From contig NZ_CP092107.1 in NCBI RefSeq assembly GCF_029016485.1, forward strand, positions 1,674,001 through 1,738,000: a DNA stretch of 64,000 nucleotides. The letters are read 5' to 3'. Below the pieces are notes generated by a model. That model searched no databases. It saw only the letters and a program-made list of their open reading frames with translations, and was not told the origin of the DNA. The DNA comes from Vibrio sp. JC009. Lineage in GTDB: Bacteria; Pseudomonadota; Gammaproteobacteria; Enterobacterales; Vibrionaceae. The position numbers and the translations under genes are program-made. Shown one piece after another: positions 47,023-56,435 of the stretch (position 1 is the first letter of the stretch; every line of letters starts with the position of its first letter).

Positions 47023-47928
47023 ATGGAAGATAGGAAAGTACAAAGTGTCGCGGTAATTGGTCTTGGTTCTATGGGAATGGGGGCCGCTAAGTCATGTATA
47101 AGGGCTGGGCTTGATGTGTATGGGGTAGATCTTAATGACCAGGCTTTAACGGAACTATCAGTTGCAGGCGCAAAAGCCGTTTCTAGCAACTGTGCAGACT
47201 TTTCCAAAGAGCTCGATGCGTTAGTTCTGCTGGTCGTCAATGCCAAGCAGGTAAACGCTGTACTCTTTGAATCCGGGCTGGCCGACACTCTCAAACCGGG
47301 CACGGCCGTGATGATTTCTGCGACGATTGCTTCTGAAGACGCGAAGGCATTTGAAACCAAGCTTCAAGAAAAGCAGTTGATCATGCTGGATGCACCAGTC
47401 TCTGGTGGCGCTGCAAAAGCTGAGGCTGGTGAAATGACCGTAATGGCATCAGGTAGTAAGTTGGCTTTTCAGCTAGTTAAACCCGTACTTAACGCGGTAG
47501 CGGCTAAGGTTTACAACATTGGAACAGAAATTGGTCAGGGATCTACGGTGAAAATCGTACATCAACTTCTTGCAGGAGTGCATATTGCAGTTGCCGCAGA
47601 AGCCATGGCTTTAGCGGCGAAAGCCAATATCCCATTGGATCTAATGTACAACGTAGTAGTAAATGCTGCAGGAAACTCCTGGATGTTCGAAAACAGAATG
47701 CAGCATGTAATAGACGGCGACTACTCACCCAAATCCATGGTTGACATCTTTGTAAAGGATCTAAATCTCGTTTCTGATACCGCAAAGGAACTTAAGTTCC
47801 CTCTTCCTTTAGCCAGCACTGCTCTAAACATGTTTGTTAGCGCAAGTAATGCCGGGTACGGCCAGGAGGATGACAGTGCCGTAATTAAAATCTTCGAAGG
47901 CATCGAACTGCCTGCTAAGGAGAAGTAA
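47023..47928 (+). CDS. ltnD: L-threonate dehydrogenase-like NAD-dependent enzyme
   Basis: A 301-residue beta-hydroxyacid dehydrogenase. The Rossmann motif GLGSMGMGAA (about residue 12), the substrate loop DAPVSGGAAKAEAG, and the catalytic lysine in VKIVHQLLAGVHIA are clear. The HQLLAG form is what I associate with LtnD rather than tartronate semialdehyde reductase. It should oxidise a tetronate (L-threonate or D-erythronate) at C2 to the 2-oxo acid. It opens an operon with otnK, otnC and otnI, the published tetronate route, spaced by 2 bases or overlapping. Confidence 0.85.
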   Translation: MEDRKVQSVAVIGLGSMGMGAAKSCIRAGLDVYGVDLNDQALTELSVAGAKAVSSNCADFSKELDALVLLVVNAKQVNAVLFESGLADTLKPGTAVMISATIASEDAKAFETKLQEKQLIMLDAPVSGGAAKAEAGEMTVMASGSKLAFQLVKPVLNAVAAKVYNIGTEIGQGSTVKIVHQLLAGVHIAVAAEAMALAAKANIPLDLMYNVVVNAAGNSWMFENRMQHVIDGDYSPKSMVDIFVKDLNLVSDTAKELKFPLPLASTALNMFVSASNAGYGQEDDSAVIKIFEGIELPAKEK

Positions 47929-47930
47929 TC

Positions 47931-49190
47931 ATGCTATTAGGGGTTATTGCAGACGATTTTACCGGAGCAACCGATATAGCAGGCTTCTTAGTTGCTAACG
48001 GTATGCGAACCATTCAGTTAAACGGTGTACCAGAAGGTAATATTGAAGTAGATGCCGACGCAGTGGTAATAAGTTTAAAGTCACGTTCATGCCCGGTTGA
48101 TGAGGCCGTAGGAAGTTCATTATCAGCATTGAACTGGCTTAAAAGCCATGGTTGTCAGCAGTACTATTTTAAATATTGCTCAACCTTTGACAGTACGGCC
48201 GAAGGCAATATTGGACCTGTTACTGACGCATTGCTGAATGCTTTGGATGAAAAGTTCACCATTGTTTGTCCAGCGTTGCCCGTAAATGGCAGAACGGTAT
48301 TTAATGGTCACCTGTTTGTACTGGGAGAACTACTTAGTGATTCTGGTATGCGTAATCACCCAGTAACGCCAATGCTTGATTCTAGTTTGATGCGGTTGAT
48401 GGACGCTCAATCTGAAGGCAGTACCGGTTTAGTTAACTATCAGGCTATAGAAGAAGGGCCTGAATCCGTAATTCAGGCTTTCGAAAACCAGAAAAATGCA
48501 GGTAAACGTTACGCCGTAGTCGATGCTTTCAATGCTAGTCATTTAGACACATTAGGTAAAGCCGCCGAATCTCTGAAGTTGGTAACAGGTGGCTCTGGTC
48601 TGGCGGCTGGTATTGCTAAGAATTGGATGAGTCAGTTAAGCGATCAGACAGAAGCTCTTGAAGCAGGTCGTCCAACGAAAGCGAATACAGTATTGCTTTC
48701 CGGTTCTTGCTCCGTCCGAACCAACGAACAGGTTGCAGCATACTCAACTAAAGCGCCGAACATTGCTCTCGATGTTAAGTCTTGTATCGAAAAAGATGAC
48801 TATGTAAGCAATATCACAGAGTGGGTGATGAACAACCTTGACGGTGAATTTGCGCCGTTAGTTTATGCTACCGCTGAGCCAGAAGTGCTCAAGCAGATTC
48901 AGAAAACATATGGTGTAGATGCTTCAAGTAAAGCGGTAGAAGGTTTCTTTAGTCAGCTTACACACCAGTTATACGAAAAAGGTATAAGCAACTTTATTGT
49001 TGCCGGCGGCGAAACCTCTGGTGTAGTGACTCAGAGTCTTGCAGTGAAAGGTTTCCACATTGGCCCTCAGATAGCTCCTGGAGTACCTTGGGTTAAGGCC
49101 ATTGATAGTTCTCTTTCACTTGCATTGAAATCAGGTAACTTTGGTGAGGTGGACTTTTTCTCCAAGGCTCAGGAGTTCTATCATGAGTGA
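47931..49190 (+). CDS. otnK: 3-oxo-tetronate kinase (DUF1537 family)
   Basis: A 419-residue four-carbon sugar-acid kinase. The N-terminal domain opens with GVIADDFTGATDIAGFL, the hallmark of the family. The C-terminal nucleotide-binding domain has LLSGSCSVRTNEQ and FIVAGGETSGVV. It would phosphorylate 3-oxo-tetronate at C4. Its stop overlaps the next gene by 8 bases. Confidence 0.88.
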   Translation: MLLGVIADDFTGATDIAGFLVANGMRTIQLNGVPEGNIEVDADAVVISLKSRSCPVDEAVGSSLSALNWLKSHGCQQYYFKYCSTFDSTAEGNIGPVTDALLNALDEKFTIVCPALPVNGRTVFNGHLFVLGELLSDSGMRNHPVTPMLDSSLMRLMDAQSEGSTGLVNYQAIEEGPESVIQAFENQKNAGKRYAVVDAFNASHLDTLGKAAESLKLVTGGSGLAAGIAKNWMSQLSDQTEALEAGRPTKANTVLLSGSCSVRTNEQVAAYSTKAPNIALDVKSCIEKDDYVSNITEWVMNNLDGEFAPLVYATAEPEVLKQIQKTYGVDASSKAVEGFFSQLTHQLYEKGISNFIVAGGETSGVVTQSLAVKGFHIGPQIAPGVPWVKAIDSSLSLALKSGNFGEVDFFSKAQEFYHE

Positions 49191-49815
49191 TCGAGTCTTA
49201 CGGCAAAAAATGGTTAGTTTAGCTCGTTCGTTGTTTGAGCGCGGCTATGCAACCGGAGGAGCGGGAAACCTCTCTTTGAAACTTCCTAGCGGAAATATTC
49301 TAGCGACACCAACCGGCTCTTCAATGGGGCGTTTGGATGTCGATACACTTTCAGTGGTTGATATAGAAGGGAACCACCTTTCAGGTGACAAACCATCTAA
49401 GGAAGTGACGTTCCATCTAGAGTTGTATCGCAATAACTCATCCTGTAATGCGGTCGTTCATCTTCACAGTACATATCTGACGGCACTTTCCTGTCTTAAG
49501 GGGATAGATCCTGACAATGTGATAAAGCCATTCACCCCATACTACGTGATGCGTGTAGGCAAGATGCCCCTTATTCCGTATTTTAATCCAGGGGACCCGC
49601 AGATTGCAGTTGAGTTGGCGAAGAGAGCAACTGACTATCGGGCATTTTTATTGGCAAATCATGGGCCAGTTGTAACTGGTGCGAGCTTGGAAGACGCAAT
49701 GGACAATATCGAAGAGCTGGAAGAGACAGCAAAACTTAGTCTGATGTTAAAGGAGCAGGAGATCCAATACCTTTCAGATAAAAATGTAAACGAGTTAAGT
49801 AGGAGACTAAAATAA
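49183..49815 (+). CDS. otnC: 3-oxo-tetronate-4-phosphate decarboxylase (class II aldolase family)
   Basis: A 210-residue class II aldolase-fold protein. GGAGNLSLKL, the metal-binding histidines in VVHLHSTYL, and LANHGPVV are present. Start 49183 is set by CAGGAG just upstream. A 49141 start would add 14 residues that lie inside otnK. OtnC decarboxylates the phosphorylated 3-oxo-tetronate to dihydroxyacetone phosphate. It lies between otnK and otnI. Confidence 0.88.
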   Translation: MSDRVLRQKMVSLARSLFERGYATGGAGNLSLKLPSGNILATPTGSSMGRLDVDTLSVVDIEGNHLSGDKPSKEVTFHLELYRNNSSCNAVVHLHSTYLTALSCLKGIDPDNVIKPFTPYYVMRVGKMPLIPYFNPGDPQIAVELAKRATDYRAFLLANHGPVVTGASLEDAMDNIEELEETAKLSLMLKEQEIQYLSDKNVNELSRRLK

Positions 49816-50591
49816 TGGCTAAATTTGCTGCAAACCTAACGATGTTATTTACCGAATTACCTTTCATGGAACGATTTGAAGCTGCCCAAAAGGTAGGTTT
49901 TCAAGCCGTAGAATTCCTGTTCCCTTATGACTTTGAGCCTGCTTTACTTGCTGAAAAGCTTCACACCTTCAAGCTGGAGCAGGCTCTTTTCAATATGCCT
50001 CCGGGCGATTGGGAAGCGGGCGAACGTGGCCTTGCTGCTCTTCCAGGACGTGAAAAGGAATTTCAAAACAGTGTTGATGTTGCTCTGCGTTATGCAGAAG
50101 CATTGAACTGTAAAAAAGTACATGCCATGTCTGGTGTGATGGATAATAAGTACAGTTATGAATTACATGAAGTAACTTTCATTAAGAACATTCGATATGC
50201 GGCTGACAAGTTTGCGGAAAAAGGAGTAACGTTACTCATTGAACCGTTGAACGAAAGAGTTGCTCCAGGTTATTTTATTTCTCATCAAAGAGACGCTGTT
50301 GAGTTAATAAAAAAGATTGGTAAACCAAACGTAAAATTGCAGTTTGATGTGTTTCACGCACAGATAATGGATGGAGATATAACGAATTTAATTCATGATC
50401 TTTCCGACCATATCGGACATGTACAGATAGCTTCCGTCCCAGACCGATTTGAACCAAATGAAGGAGAAATACATTATCCTTATATATTTAATGTTCTGGA
50501 TAATGTTGGTTATTCCGGTTGGATAGGTTGTGAATATAATCCTAAAGATACAACCTTATCAGGAATAGACTGGGTTAAACCATATTTGTAA
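49815..50591 (+). CDS. otnI: 2-oxo-tetronate isomerase (hydroxypyruvate isomerase family)
   Basis: A 258-residue TIM-barrel protein of the Hyi/OtnI family (ANLTMLFTELPFMERF, LIEPLNERVAPGYF, QFDVFHAQIMDGD). Its start overlaps the otnC stop by one base. It moves the keto group between C2 and C3, linking LtnD to OtnK. Hydroxypyruvate isomerase activity is the alternative, but the neighbours favour tetronates. Confidence 0.87.
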   Translation: MAKFAANLTMLFTELPFMERFEAAQKVGFQAVEFLFPYDFEPALLAEKLHTFKLEQALFNMPPGDWEAGERGLAALPGREKEFQNSVDVALRYAEALNCKKVHAMSGVMDNKYSYELHEVTFIKNIRYAADKFAEKGVTLLIEPLNERVAPGYFISHQRDAVELIKKIGKPNVKLQFDVFHAQIMDGDITNLIHDLSDHIGHVQIASVPDRFEPNEGEIHYPYIFNVLDNVGYSGWIGCEYNPKDTTLSGIDWVKPYL

Positions 50592-50651
50592 AAACAAACC
50601 ACACTAAATAGCTAGCTGTTTTAAATAAAGTGAAATTAGACCAATTTATAT

Positions 50652-50674
50652 GCCCTGTTAATTTAGCAGGGTAG
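50652..50674 (+). terminator. Weak hairpin between otnI and mngB
   Basis: A CCCTG/CAGGG stem lies within GCCCTGTTAATTTAGCAGGG in a 171-base gap, followed by a mixed T-rich stretch. It may partly terminate the otn operon. The remaining sequence is AT-rich, with AGGGTAAGGAAA before the mngB ATG. Confidence 0.4.
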
Positions 50675-50762
50675 GGCTCTTATTGTTTAATTATGTATTA
50701 AATATATTTATTTTTTATTGAAGTATTTATCATTTTATTAAAGATATTATAGGGTAAGGAAA

Positions 50763-53408
50763 ATGACTACATCTCGCGTACATATCACACCACACATGCA
50801 CTGGGACCGTGAGTGGTATTTTACCACTGAAGAGTCTCGAATCCTTCTTGTAAACAACATGGAAGAGATCATGACCCGTCTAGAGAATGATTCGGAGTAC
50901 AAATACTACGTTCTTGACGGTCAGACTGCAGTTCTTGAAGACTACTTTGCAATTAAACCTGAAAATCATAAGCGCGTTAAAGGCCTTGTCGAAGCAGGTA
51001 AACTGATTGTTGGCCCTTGGTACTCTCAGACAGATACTATGCAGGTTTCGGGTGAGTCTATCGTACGTAACATGATGTACGGCCTGCGTGATGCGCTACA
51101 GCTTGGCGAACCAATGAAAATCGGTTACCTGCCAGACTCATTCTCAATGAGCTCACAGCTACCAATGATTTACAACGGTTTTGGCTTCAAACGTACTTTG
51201 TTCTGGCGTGGTTGTTCTGAGCGCCACGGCACAAACAAAACTGAATTCCTATGGCAATCAAATGACGGCAGTGAAGTAACTGCACAGGTTCTTCCGCTGG
51301 GTTATGCGATTGGTAAGTACCTGCCACAAGACGAAGAAGGTCTGCGTGGTCGTCTGGACAAATACTTCCCTGTACTTGAGTCAGCTTCTGTAACCAAAGA
51401 CATTCTTCTGCCTAACGGCCACGATCAGATGCCGATTCAGAAAGATATCTTCGAAGTGGTGGACAGCCTGCGTGAAATCTACCCAGAGCGTGAGTTCGTA
51501 ATGAGCCGCTACGAAGAAGTGTTTGAGCGTATCGAAGCGGTGCGTGATCAGCTTGACACTATTAAGGGCGAATTCAACGACGGTAAATACATGCGTGTTC
51601 ACCGTACCATCTCTTCAACTCGTATGGATATCAAGATTATCCACGCCGAAGTTGAGAACAAGATTGTTAACATCCTTGAGCCGCTTGCCTCTATCGCTTA
51701 CGACCTTGGTTTTGAATACCACCACGGTCTGATTGAGAAAATGTGGAAAGAGAGCATGAAGAACCATGCTCACGACTCAATTGGCTGCTGCTGCTCGGAT
51801 AAGGTACACGCTGAAATCCTTGCTCGTTACATCCTTGCAGATGATATGGCTACTAACCTTATCAACTTCTATAAGCGTAAGATTGTTGACCACATGCCAG
51901 AGCGTGAAGACTGTGACAAGCTGGCATTCTTCAACCTGATGCCTTATGCACGTGAAGAAATCGTGAACACTATGATCACTATCCGTGCCAACGAGTTCAA
52001 AATCTTTGACGAAGCGGGTAACGATGTTGAGTACTTTATTGAAGACTCTCGTGCAATCGACCCAGGTAAGATTGACCGCCAAATCGTTGCTTATGGAAAC
52101 TACGACCCATTTTTTGAATACGATATTCAACTGAAGATCAAGGTTCCTGCAATGGGCTACACAACTCTGCACATTCAAGGTGACAAAGCGGGTGCTCAGA
52201 AGGCTGTTGCTAACGAAGGCAGCGTTATGGAGAACGAGTTCTACTCTATTACGGTCAATGCTAACGGTACGCTAACCGTTCTGGATAAAGAAACTAAGCA
52301 CGAGTACGACCAGGTTCTTCGCCTGGAAGATGGTTCAGATGACGGTGATGAGTACGACTACTCTCCATCACGTAAAGAGTGGCTAATCTACTCTGACGAA
52401 TTTGATGTAGAAACAAGCGTTGAACAGCAGGCATTCCAGTCTGTAGCAAACATCGCATTCCGCATGAACGTACCAACTGACATAGCGGCTCGTGAAGAGC
52501 GCACAAATCAGGATGGTTTTGTAGACGTGAAAGTTCAGGTAATCCTGCGTGAAGGTTCTCGTCGCATCGACGTGAGCATGGAACTGAATAACCAGGCAGA
52601 TGACCACCGTGTACGTGTTCTTATCCCGACTCCGTGGGTATCTGAGACTGTGGTTGCAGACAACCAGTTCGGTGTTATCACTCGTCCTACTCAAGACCCA
52701 GCAATGGCTGTATGGGAAGAAGAGAAGTGGAAAGAAGCTCCGGTACCTGTATACCAGTTAATGAACTTCGCTGCGTTAGAAAATCAGGCAGGTGGTGTTG
52801 CGCTATTCAGTAACGGTCTGCGTGAGTTTGAAGTGATTTCATCTCAGGGTAACGAGAAGCGCGATACATTCGCTCTGACTCTACTACGAGGTGTTGGTGT
52901 ACTTGGTAAAGAGAACCTACTGCTTCGTCCGGGTCGTCCTTCAGGTATCAATATTCCTGCACCCGACTCTCAGACGCGTGGCAAACTAATGTGTAACTTC
53001 TCTATCTGTGGCTTTGCTGGCGACCATATCTCAGCAGATGTGATGTCCCAGGCTCGTGAGTATGTAACCCCTATGTCGGTTTATAATAAGATCCCATACG
53101 ATGCACTAAAATTAAACATTGGTGAGAAGCAGTTGCCTCTGACCTACAGCCTGTTGAAGGAAGATATGAAGGGTGCAGTACTGAGCGTACTGAAGAAGGC
53201 TGAAGACGACGATGCACTAATTATCCGAATCTACAACCCGTCTGAAACTACTGAGATTCAAGGCAACGTAGCATTTTCTAAGCCAGTTACTGAGTGGACT
53301 GAGGTACTGATGGACGAAACGCCACGTCCGGGTGTTGAAGCGGTTGAAGCCGGTTCATTCGGTACTCTGGCCCAGTGTCAGGCTAAAACTTATAAGGTGA
53401 AATTTTAA
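50763..53408 (+). CDS. mngB: Mannosylglycerate hydrolase-like alpha-mannosidase (GH38)
   Basis: An 881-residue GH38 enzyme, collinear over its length with E. coli MngB as I recall it. HMHWDREWY holds metal ligands, GYLPDSF the nucleophile aspartate, and [16 protein letters not shown] another metal site. E. coli MngB hydrolyses 2-O-(6-phospho-mannosyl)-D-glycerate supplied by the PTS permease MngA. No PTS gene is nearby here, so the substrate may be unphosphorylated mannosylglycerate or a related acid mannoside. Codon use is noticeably more biased (highly-expressed style) than in the flanking genes. There is no signal peptide, so it is cytoplasmic. Confidence 0.88.
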   Translation: MTTSRVHITPHMHWDREWYFTTEESRILLVNNMEEIMTRLENDSEYKYYVLDGQTAVLEDYFAIKPENHKRVKGLVEAGKLIVGPWYSQTDTMQVSGESIVRNMMYGLRDALQLGEPMKIGYLPDSFSMSSQLPMIYNGFGFKRTLFWRGCSERHGTNKTEFLWQSNDGSEVTAQVLPLGYAIGKYLPQDEEGLRGRLDKYFPVLESASVTKDILLPNGHDQMPIQKDIFEVVDSLREIYPEREFVMSRYEEVFERIEAVRDQLDTIKGEFNDGKYMRVHRTISSTRMDIKIIHAEVENKIVNILEPLASIAYDLGFEYHHGLIEKMWKESMKNHAHDSIGCCCSDKVHAEILARYILADDMATNLINFYKRKIVDHMPEREDCDKLAFFNLMPYAREEIVNTMITIRANEFKIFDEAGNDVEYFIEDSRAIDPGKIDRQIVAYGNYDPFFEYDIQLKIKVPAMGYTTLHIQGDKAGAQKAVANEGSVMENEFYSITVNANGTLTVLDKETKHEYDQVLRLEDGSDDGDEYDYSPSRKEWLIYSDEFDVETSVEQQAFQSVANIAFRMNVPTDIAAREERTNQDGFVDVKVQVILREGSRRIDVSMELNNQADDHRVRVLIPTPWVSETVVADNQFGVITRPTQDPAMAVWEEEKWKEAPVPVYQLMNFAALENQAGGVALFSNGLREFEVISSQGNEKRDTFALTLLRGVGVLGKENLLLRPGRPSGINIPAPDSQTRGKLMCNFSICGFAGDHISADVMSQAREYVTPMSVYNKIPYDALKLNIGEKQLPLTYSLLKEDMKGAVLSVLKKAEDDDALIIRIYNPSETTEIQGNVAFSKPVTEWTEVLMDETPRPGVEAVEAGSFGTLAQCQAKTYKVKF

Positions 53409-53750
53409 GAACTGACAGAAAGCTAACTATAAGGTTACTCTTCCCCCTCAGAGCGCGTCCGCTTCAGCCAGCAGCTGATGCGGGCTCCTACCAGTAATCG
53501 TCAAACGCATGACCTACTCTCTAAACCATACCGACATTGTCAAATTAAACGGTGAAGCAACTGTAGCACCTTGATTTAGCGTGTGTTTTTATGTTGGACA
53601 AGCTCCCTAAGAGTCTGTTGCTCTTAGATTATGTGATCCAGGTTACCTCAATTTGGTTTTGTTTTTGTTTTTGAGATTTACATTTGAGTATTCTCTCAGA
53701 AATGTAATCAAGATGGCTTTATTCTCATAATTAAAGAGCGGGAGTCATTT
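53409..53750. other. Intergenic region between mngB and the HTH-kinase gene
   Basis: 342 bases with no gene. A 10-bp stem with one mismatch (CCGCTTCAGC/GCTGATGCGG, 53459-53483) lies 50 bases after mngB. It lacks a T run and could be a processing or attenuation hairpin. The right part carries the palindrome listed at 53678-53707. Confidence 0.5.
53678..53707. promoter_or_regulatory. Palindromic operator before the HTH-kinase fusion gene
   Basis: TTACATTTGAG and CTCAGAAATGTAA face each other (outer 8 bp perfect), centred 58 bases before the ATG. It is a good candidate for autoregulation by the DeoR-type domain. Confidence 0.5.
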
Positions 53751-55013
53751 ATGTTTTCAGAAGTCAGACAACAAGAAATATACCAACTTGTTCGTGAACA
53801 GAAGAAAGTTAAGGTATCACAACTGGCTAAACAATTTAATGTTACGCTGGAAACAATACGTAATGATTTAAAAGTTTTGGAATCTCAGGGGTTAATTAAC
53901 CGAGTCCATGGTGGTGCTGTTCTGGGTAAACAGGAAATAAAGAAAATGAGCAAGTTCAGTGAGGATTTTGATATATCCTGCTTGCTAAGAGATCTGCTTA
54001 TAAAAAATGAGGAAGCAAAGGACAACAGCATAAGAGTTTACGAAGGCAAGGTATGTATTCTGGGGTCTTTTATCATCGACATTATCGCAAATGTTGACCA
54101 CTTTCCTAAAGTAGGAGAGTTAATTTATTCGAATTCAAATGCATTAAGTCCCGGAGGTAAGGGAACCAATCAGGCGCTATCTGCGAGTTGTTCAGGCTCC
54201 CGGGTACACCTTATTACTAAGGTTGGGAATGATCCGTTTAACAAATATGCTTATAAACACCTGAAAGAGAGCGGAATAGACTCGTTTACTATATTTCAGT
54301 CAGATACTGAGCCAACCGGTAGTTCAGTAACTTACTTAGCAGAAGAAACTAAAAACAATATTACAGCAAGCTATTTTGGTGCCAATAGTACGTTTATTGA
54401 ACAGGAAATAGATACGTCGTTACCCTATATATCAGAATCAGACGTATTTTTGGTTCAGGGTGAAGTTAATATTGATGCGATTGAGAGAGCGGTTAAGTTT
54501 GCCCACGAAATAGGTAAAGACGTCATATTAAATGTTGCACCATATAGCGAAGAATTAAAAAGGCTATATAGGTTTGTCGATTACATTACATTGAATATGT
54601 ACCAGTCTGGAGAGTGGGCAGGTATTAAAGTTAACGATATACAAAGCGCAAAAGAAGCAGCAAAAATTGTTGCTGGTGAAGAACGAAAGAAAGTAATTAT
54701 AAATTTAGATGGTCTGGGTGTTGTCTATTTTGATGGAAAAATAAGTCATCATATAGCTGCTCTACCATCTATAACCGTAGACACCATGGGGTCATGCGAT
54801 GCCTTTAATGGAGCTTTTGCTTCTGAAATTGCTAAGGGCAAACCAATAAATGAAGCTGTGTTGTTTGCAAATGCTTTTGTCTCAGCATTTATTGAGCAAA
54901 AGGGTGTGACGAGAATGCCAAATATTTCCAATGTATTGGCAAGGCTGAAATTTAGTAAAACAAATAATATCAAACAGAATTACTTCTGTAGTGAAACAAG
55001 GTGTGAAATATGA
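53751..55013 (+). CDS. DeoR-type HTH fused to a PfkB/ribokinase-family sugar kinase
   Basis: A 420-residue fusion. Residues 1-60 are a DeoR helix-turn-helix (VKVSQLAKQFNVTLETIRND, then LINRVHGGAVLG). The usual DeoR sensor is replaced from about residue 100 by a PfkB kinase (CILGSFIIDIIANVDHFPKV, SPGGKGTNQALSASC). The C-terminal signature is DTMGSCDAFNGAF. The catalytic aspartate of the GAGD motif is kept, although GAG became GSC. The start is supported by GGGAG and a palindrome upstream. It overlaps the tctC-like gene by 4 bases. It could be a kinase that also controls its own locus, sensing its substrate directly. Confidence 0.85.
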   Translation: MFSEVRQQEIYQLVREQKKVKVSQLAKQFNVTLETIRNDLKVLESQGLINRVHGGAVLGKQEIKKMSKFSEDFDISCLLRDLLIKNEEAKDNSIRVYEGKVCILGSFIIDIIANVDHFPKVGELIYSNSNALSPGGKGTNQALSASCSGSRVHLITKVGNDPFNKYAYKHLKESGIDSFTIFQSDTEPTGSSVTYLAEETKNNITASYFGANSTFIEQEIDTSLPYISESDVFLVQGEVNIDAIERAVKFAHEIGKDVILNVAPYSEELKRLYRFVDYITLNMYQSGEWAGIKVNDIQSAKEAAKIVAGEERKKVIINLDGLGVVYFDGKISHHIAALPSITVDTMGSCDAFNGAFASEIAKGKPINEAVLFANAFVSAFIEQKGVTRMPNISNVLARLKFSKTNNIKQNYFCSETRCEI

Positions 55014-55957
55014 AAAAGTCGATAACCTCAGTAATGGTATTTAGTGCTTTATTTGCAAGTTCCGCTATGGCATCAGGTTGGCCGGAAAAACCAATCACAA
55101 TTATTGTTCCTTGGGGAGCGGGTGGCAATACAGACACCGTTGCCAGACTTGTGGCAAAAGGGCTTCAATCGGAACTTGGTGTAAACGTTAACGTTGTAAA
55201 CAAAACAGGTGGTAGTGGTGTTGTGGGCCATGATGCCACTAAACGAGCTAAAGCTGATGGCTATACTCTTGGTATTGCAACAGTAGAAATTACAATGATG
55301 CGTCATCAGGGGATGACGGACCTCAGCTATGAAGATTACACGCCGATCAGCAGACTAGCTGTCATCTATGGTGGTTTACAGGTTTCTAAAGACTCTCCTT
55401 TTAATACCGCTGCAGAGTTAATGGAATTTGCCAAGAAGAACCCTGGTAAATTAAAAGCGTCTGGTAGTGGCCTGAACTCTATCTGGCACTTTAACTCCAT
55501 TGGTATGCAGCTTTCTGCTGATATGCCGAAAGATGCCATTAAGTTTATCCCTTCTCAAGGTTCAAGCGCTGCGCTACAGGAACTGGTTTCCGGTGGTGTA
55601 GATGTGGTGACTTCTTCTCCGGGCGAAGCAAAAGGTATGGTTAAGGCAGGTATGGTCAAGCATCTGGCTGTAATGGCGCCGGAGAAATCAGGTTTATATC
55701 CTGAAGTACCTGTTTTTAAAGAAGCAACCCCTTATAACTGGGAGCTGCAGGCATGGAACATGCTGGTGGCACCTAAGGGATTAGACAAAGCGATCCAGGA
55801 TAAATTGGTTACAGCGATGAAGAAGGTTTACGCATCTGGTGAGCTAGACAAATTCGCCCGTAAGCAAGGTTTTGAAGTAAGTGATTTATACGCGAACGAT
55901 GCCTATAAGTTTATGGCAGCGGAAGATAAGAAGTTTGCTTCTCTGTTGGCTAAGTAA
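55010..55957 (+). CDS. TctC/Bug-family periplasmic solute-binding protein
   Basis: A 315-residue exported receptor. The signal peptide ends near AMASG. WPEKPITIIVPWGAGGNTDT is the typical Bug opening, and the rest is the periplasmic binding fold. It is the receptor for the tripartite tricarboxylate-type transporter encoded next. Bug proteins bind carboxylates, including sugar acids, so an anionic glycoside or tetronate fits the neighbours. The start overlaps the preceding kinase gene as ATGA. Confidence 0.9.
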   Translation: MKKSITSVMVFSALFASSAMASGWPEKPITIIVPWGAGGNTDTVARLVAKGLQSELGVNVNVVNKTGGSGVVGHDATKRAKADGYTLGIATVEITMMRHQGMTDLSYEDYTPISRLAVIYGGLQVSKDSPFNTAAELMEFAKKNPGKLKASGSGLNSIWHFNSIGMQLSADMPKDAIKFIPSQGSSAALQELVSGGVDVVTSSPGEAKGMVKAGMVKHLAVMAPEKSGLYPEVPVFKEATPYNWELQAWNMLVAPKGLDKAIQDKLVTAMKKVYASGELDKFARKQGFEVSDLYANDAYKFMAAEDKKFASLLAK

Positions 55958-55965
55958 ATCAAGGA

Positions 55966-55988
55966 AGGTGCTGCGTTAAGCAGCACCT
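55966..55988 (+). promoter_or_regulatory. Perfect intercistronic hairpin after the binding-protein gene
   Basis: The 9-bp stem AGGTGCTGC/GCAGCACCT with loop GTTAA begins 9 bases after the stop codon and is not followed by a T run. Such hairpins protect binding-protein mRNA and lower expression of the downstream membrane genes. Confidence 0.7.
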
Positions 55989-55997
55989 GATAAAACT

Positions 55998-56420
55998 ATG
56001 CTAAAAAGAAAATCTATATCAATAATATTTCTCTTTTTTGGCCTCTTTTTGATTGGCTACAGTTCTTATTCGTTGGGTGATATAGGCACTTTTGGAGCGG
56101 CTTTTATGCCAACGTTATCTGGGATTGGTATTGTCTTGTTTGCCATCACGGACTTTTATTGTGGTGAAGATAAAGAAGAAAATTTCTCGGCTGACTTTAA
56201 ATACGTATCTATTATCTCAGTTTTAATTCTCTTTTATGTGCTTGCTTCAGAATATCTTGGCTTCATTTTTACAAGCTTTATTGTTGTTGGGCCATTGATG
56301 GCTACTTATGCAAAATGTGGAATTAAAAAGTCGGTTGTTATCTCATTGGCGGTTGTTGTTTGCATATATTACCTATTTGCAAACGTACTTTTAGTGCCAC
56401 TTCCTCAGTTATTTAGCTAG
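55998..56420 (+). CDS. TctB-like small membrane subunit
   Basis: A 140-residue protein with four hydrophobic segments (about 8-28, 33-50, 72-92, 110-135), as in TctB. It lies between the receptor and large-subunit genes. The sequence is poorly conserved, as is usual for this subunit, so identification rests on topology and position. Confidence 0.85.
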   Translation: MLKRKSISIIFLFFGLFLIGYSSYSLGDIGTFGAAFMPTLSGIGIVLFAITDFYCGEDKEENFSADFKYVSIISVLILFYVLASEYLGFIFTSFIVVGPLMATYAKCGIKKSVVISLAVVVCIYYLFANVLLVPLPQLFS

Positions 56421-56435
56421 GCATCAGGATATTTT

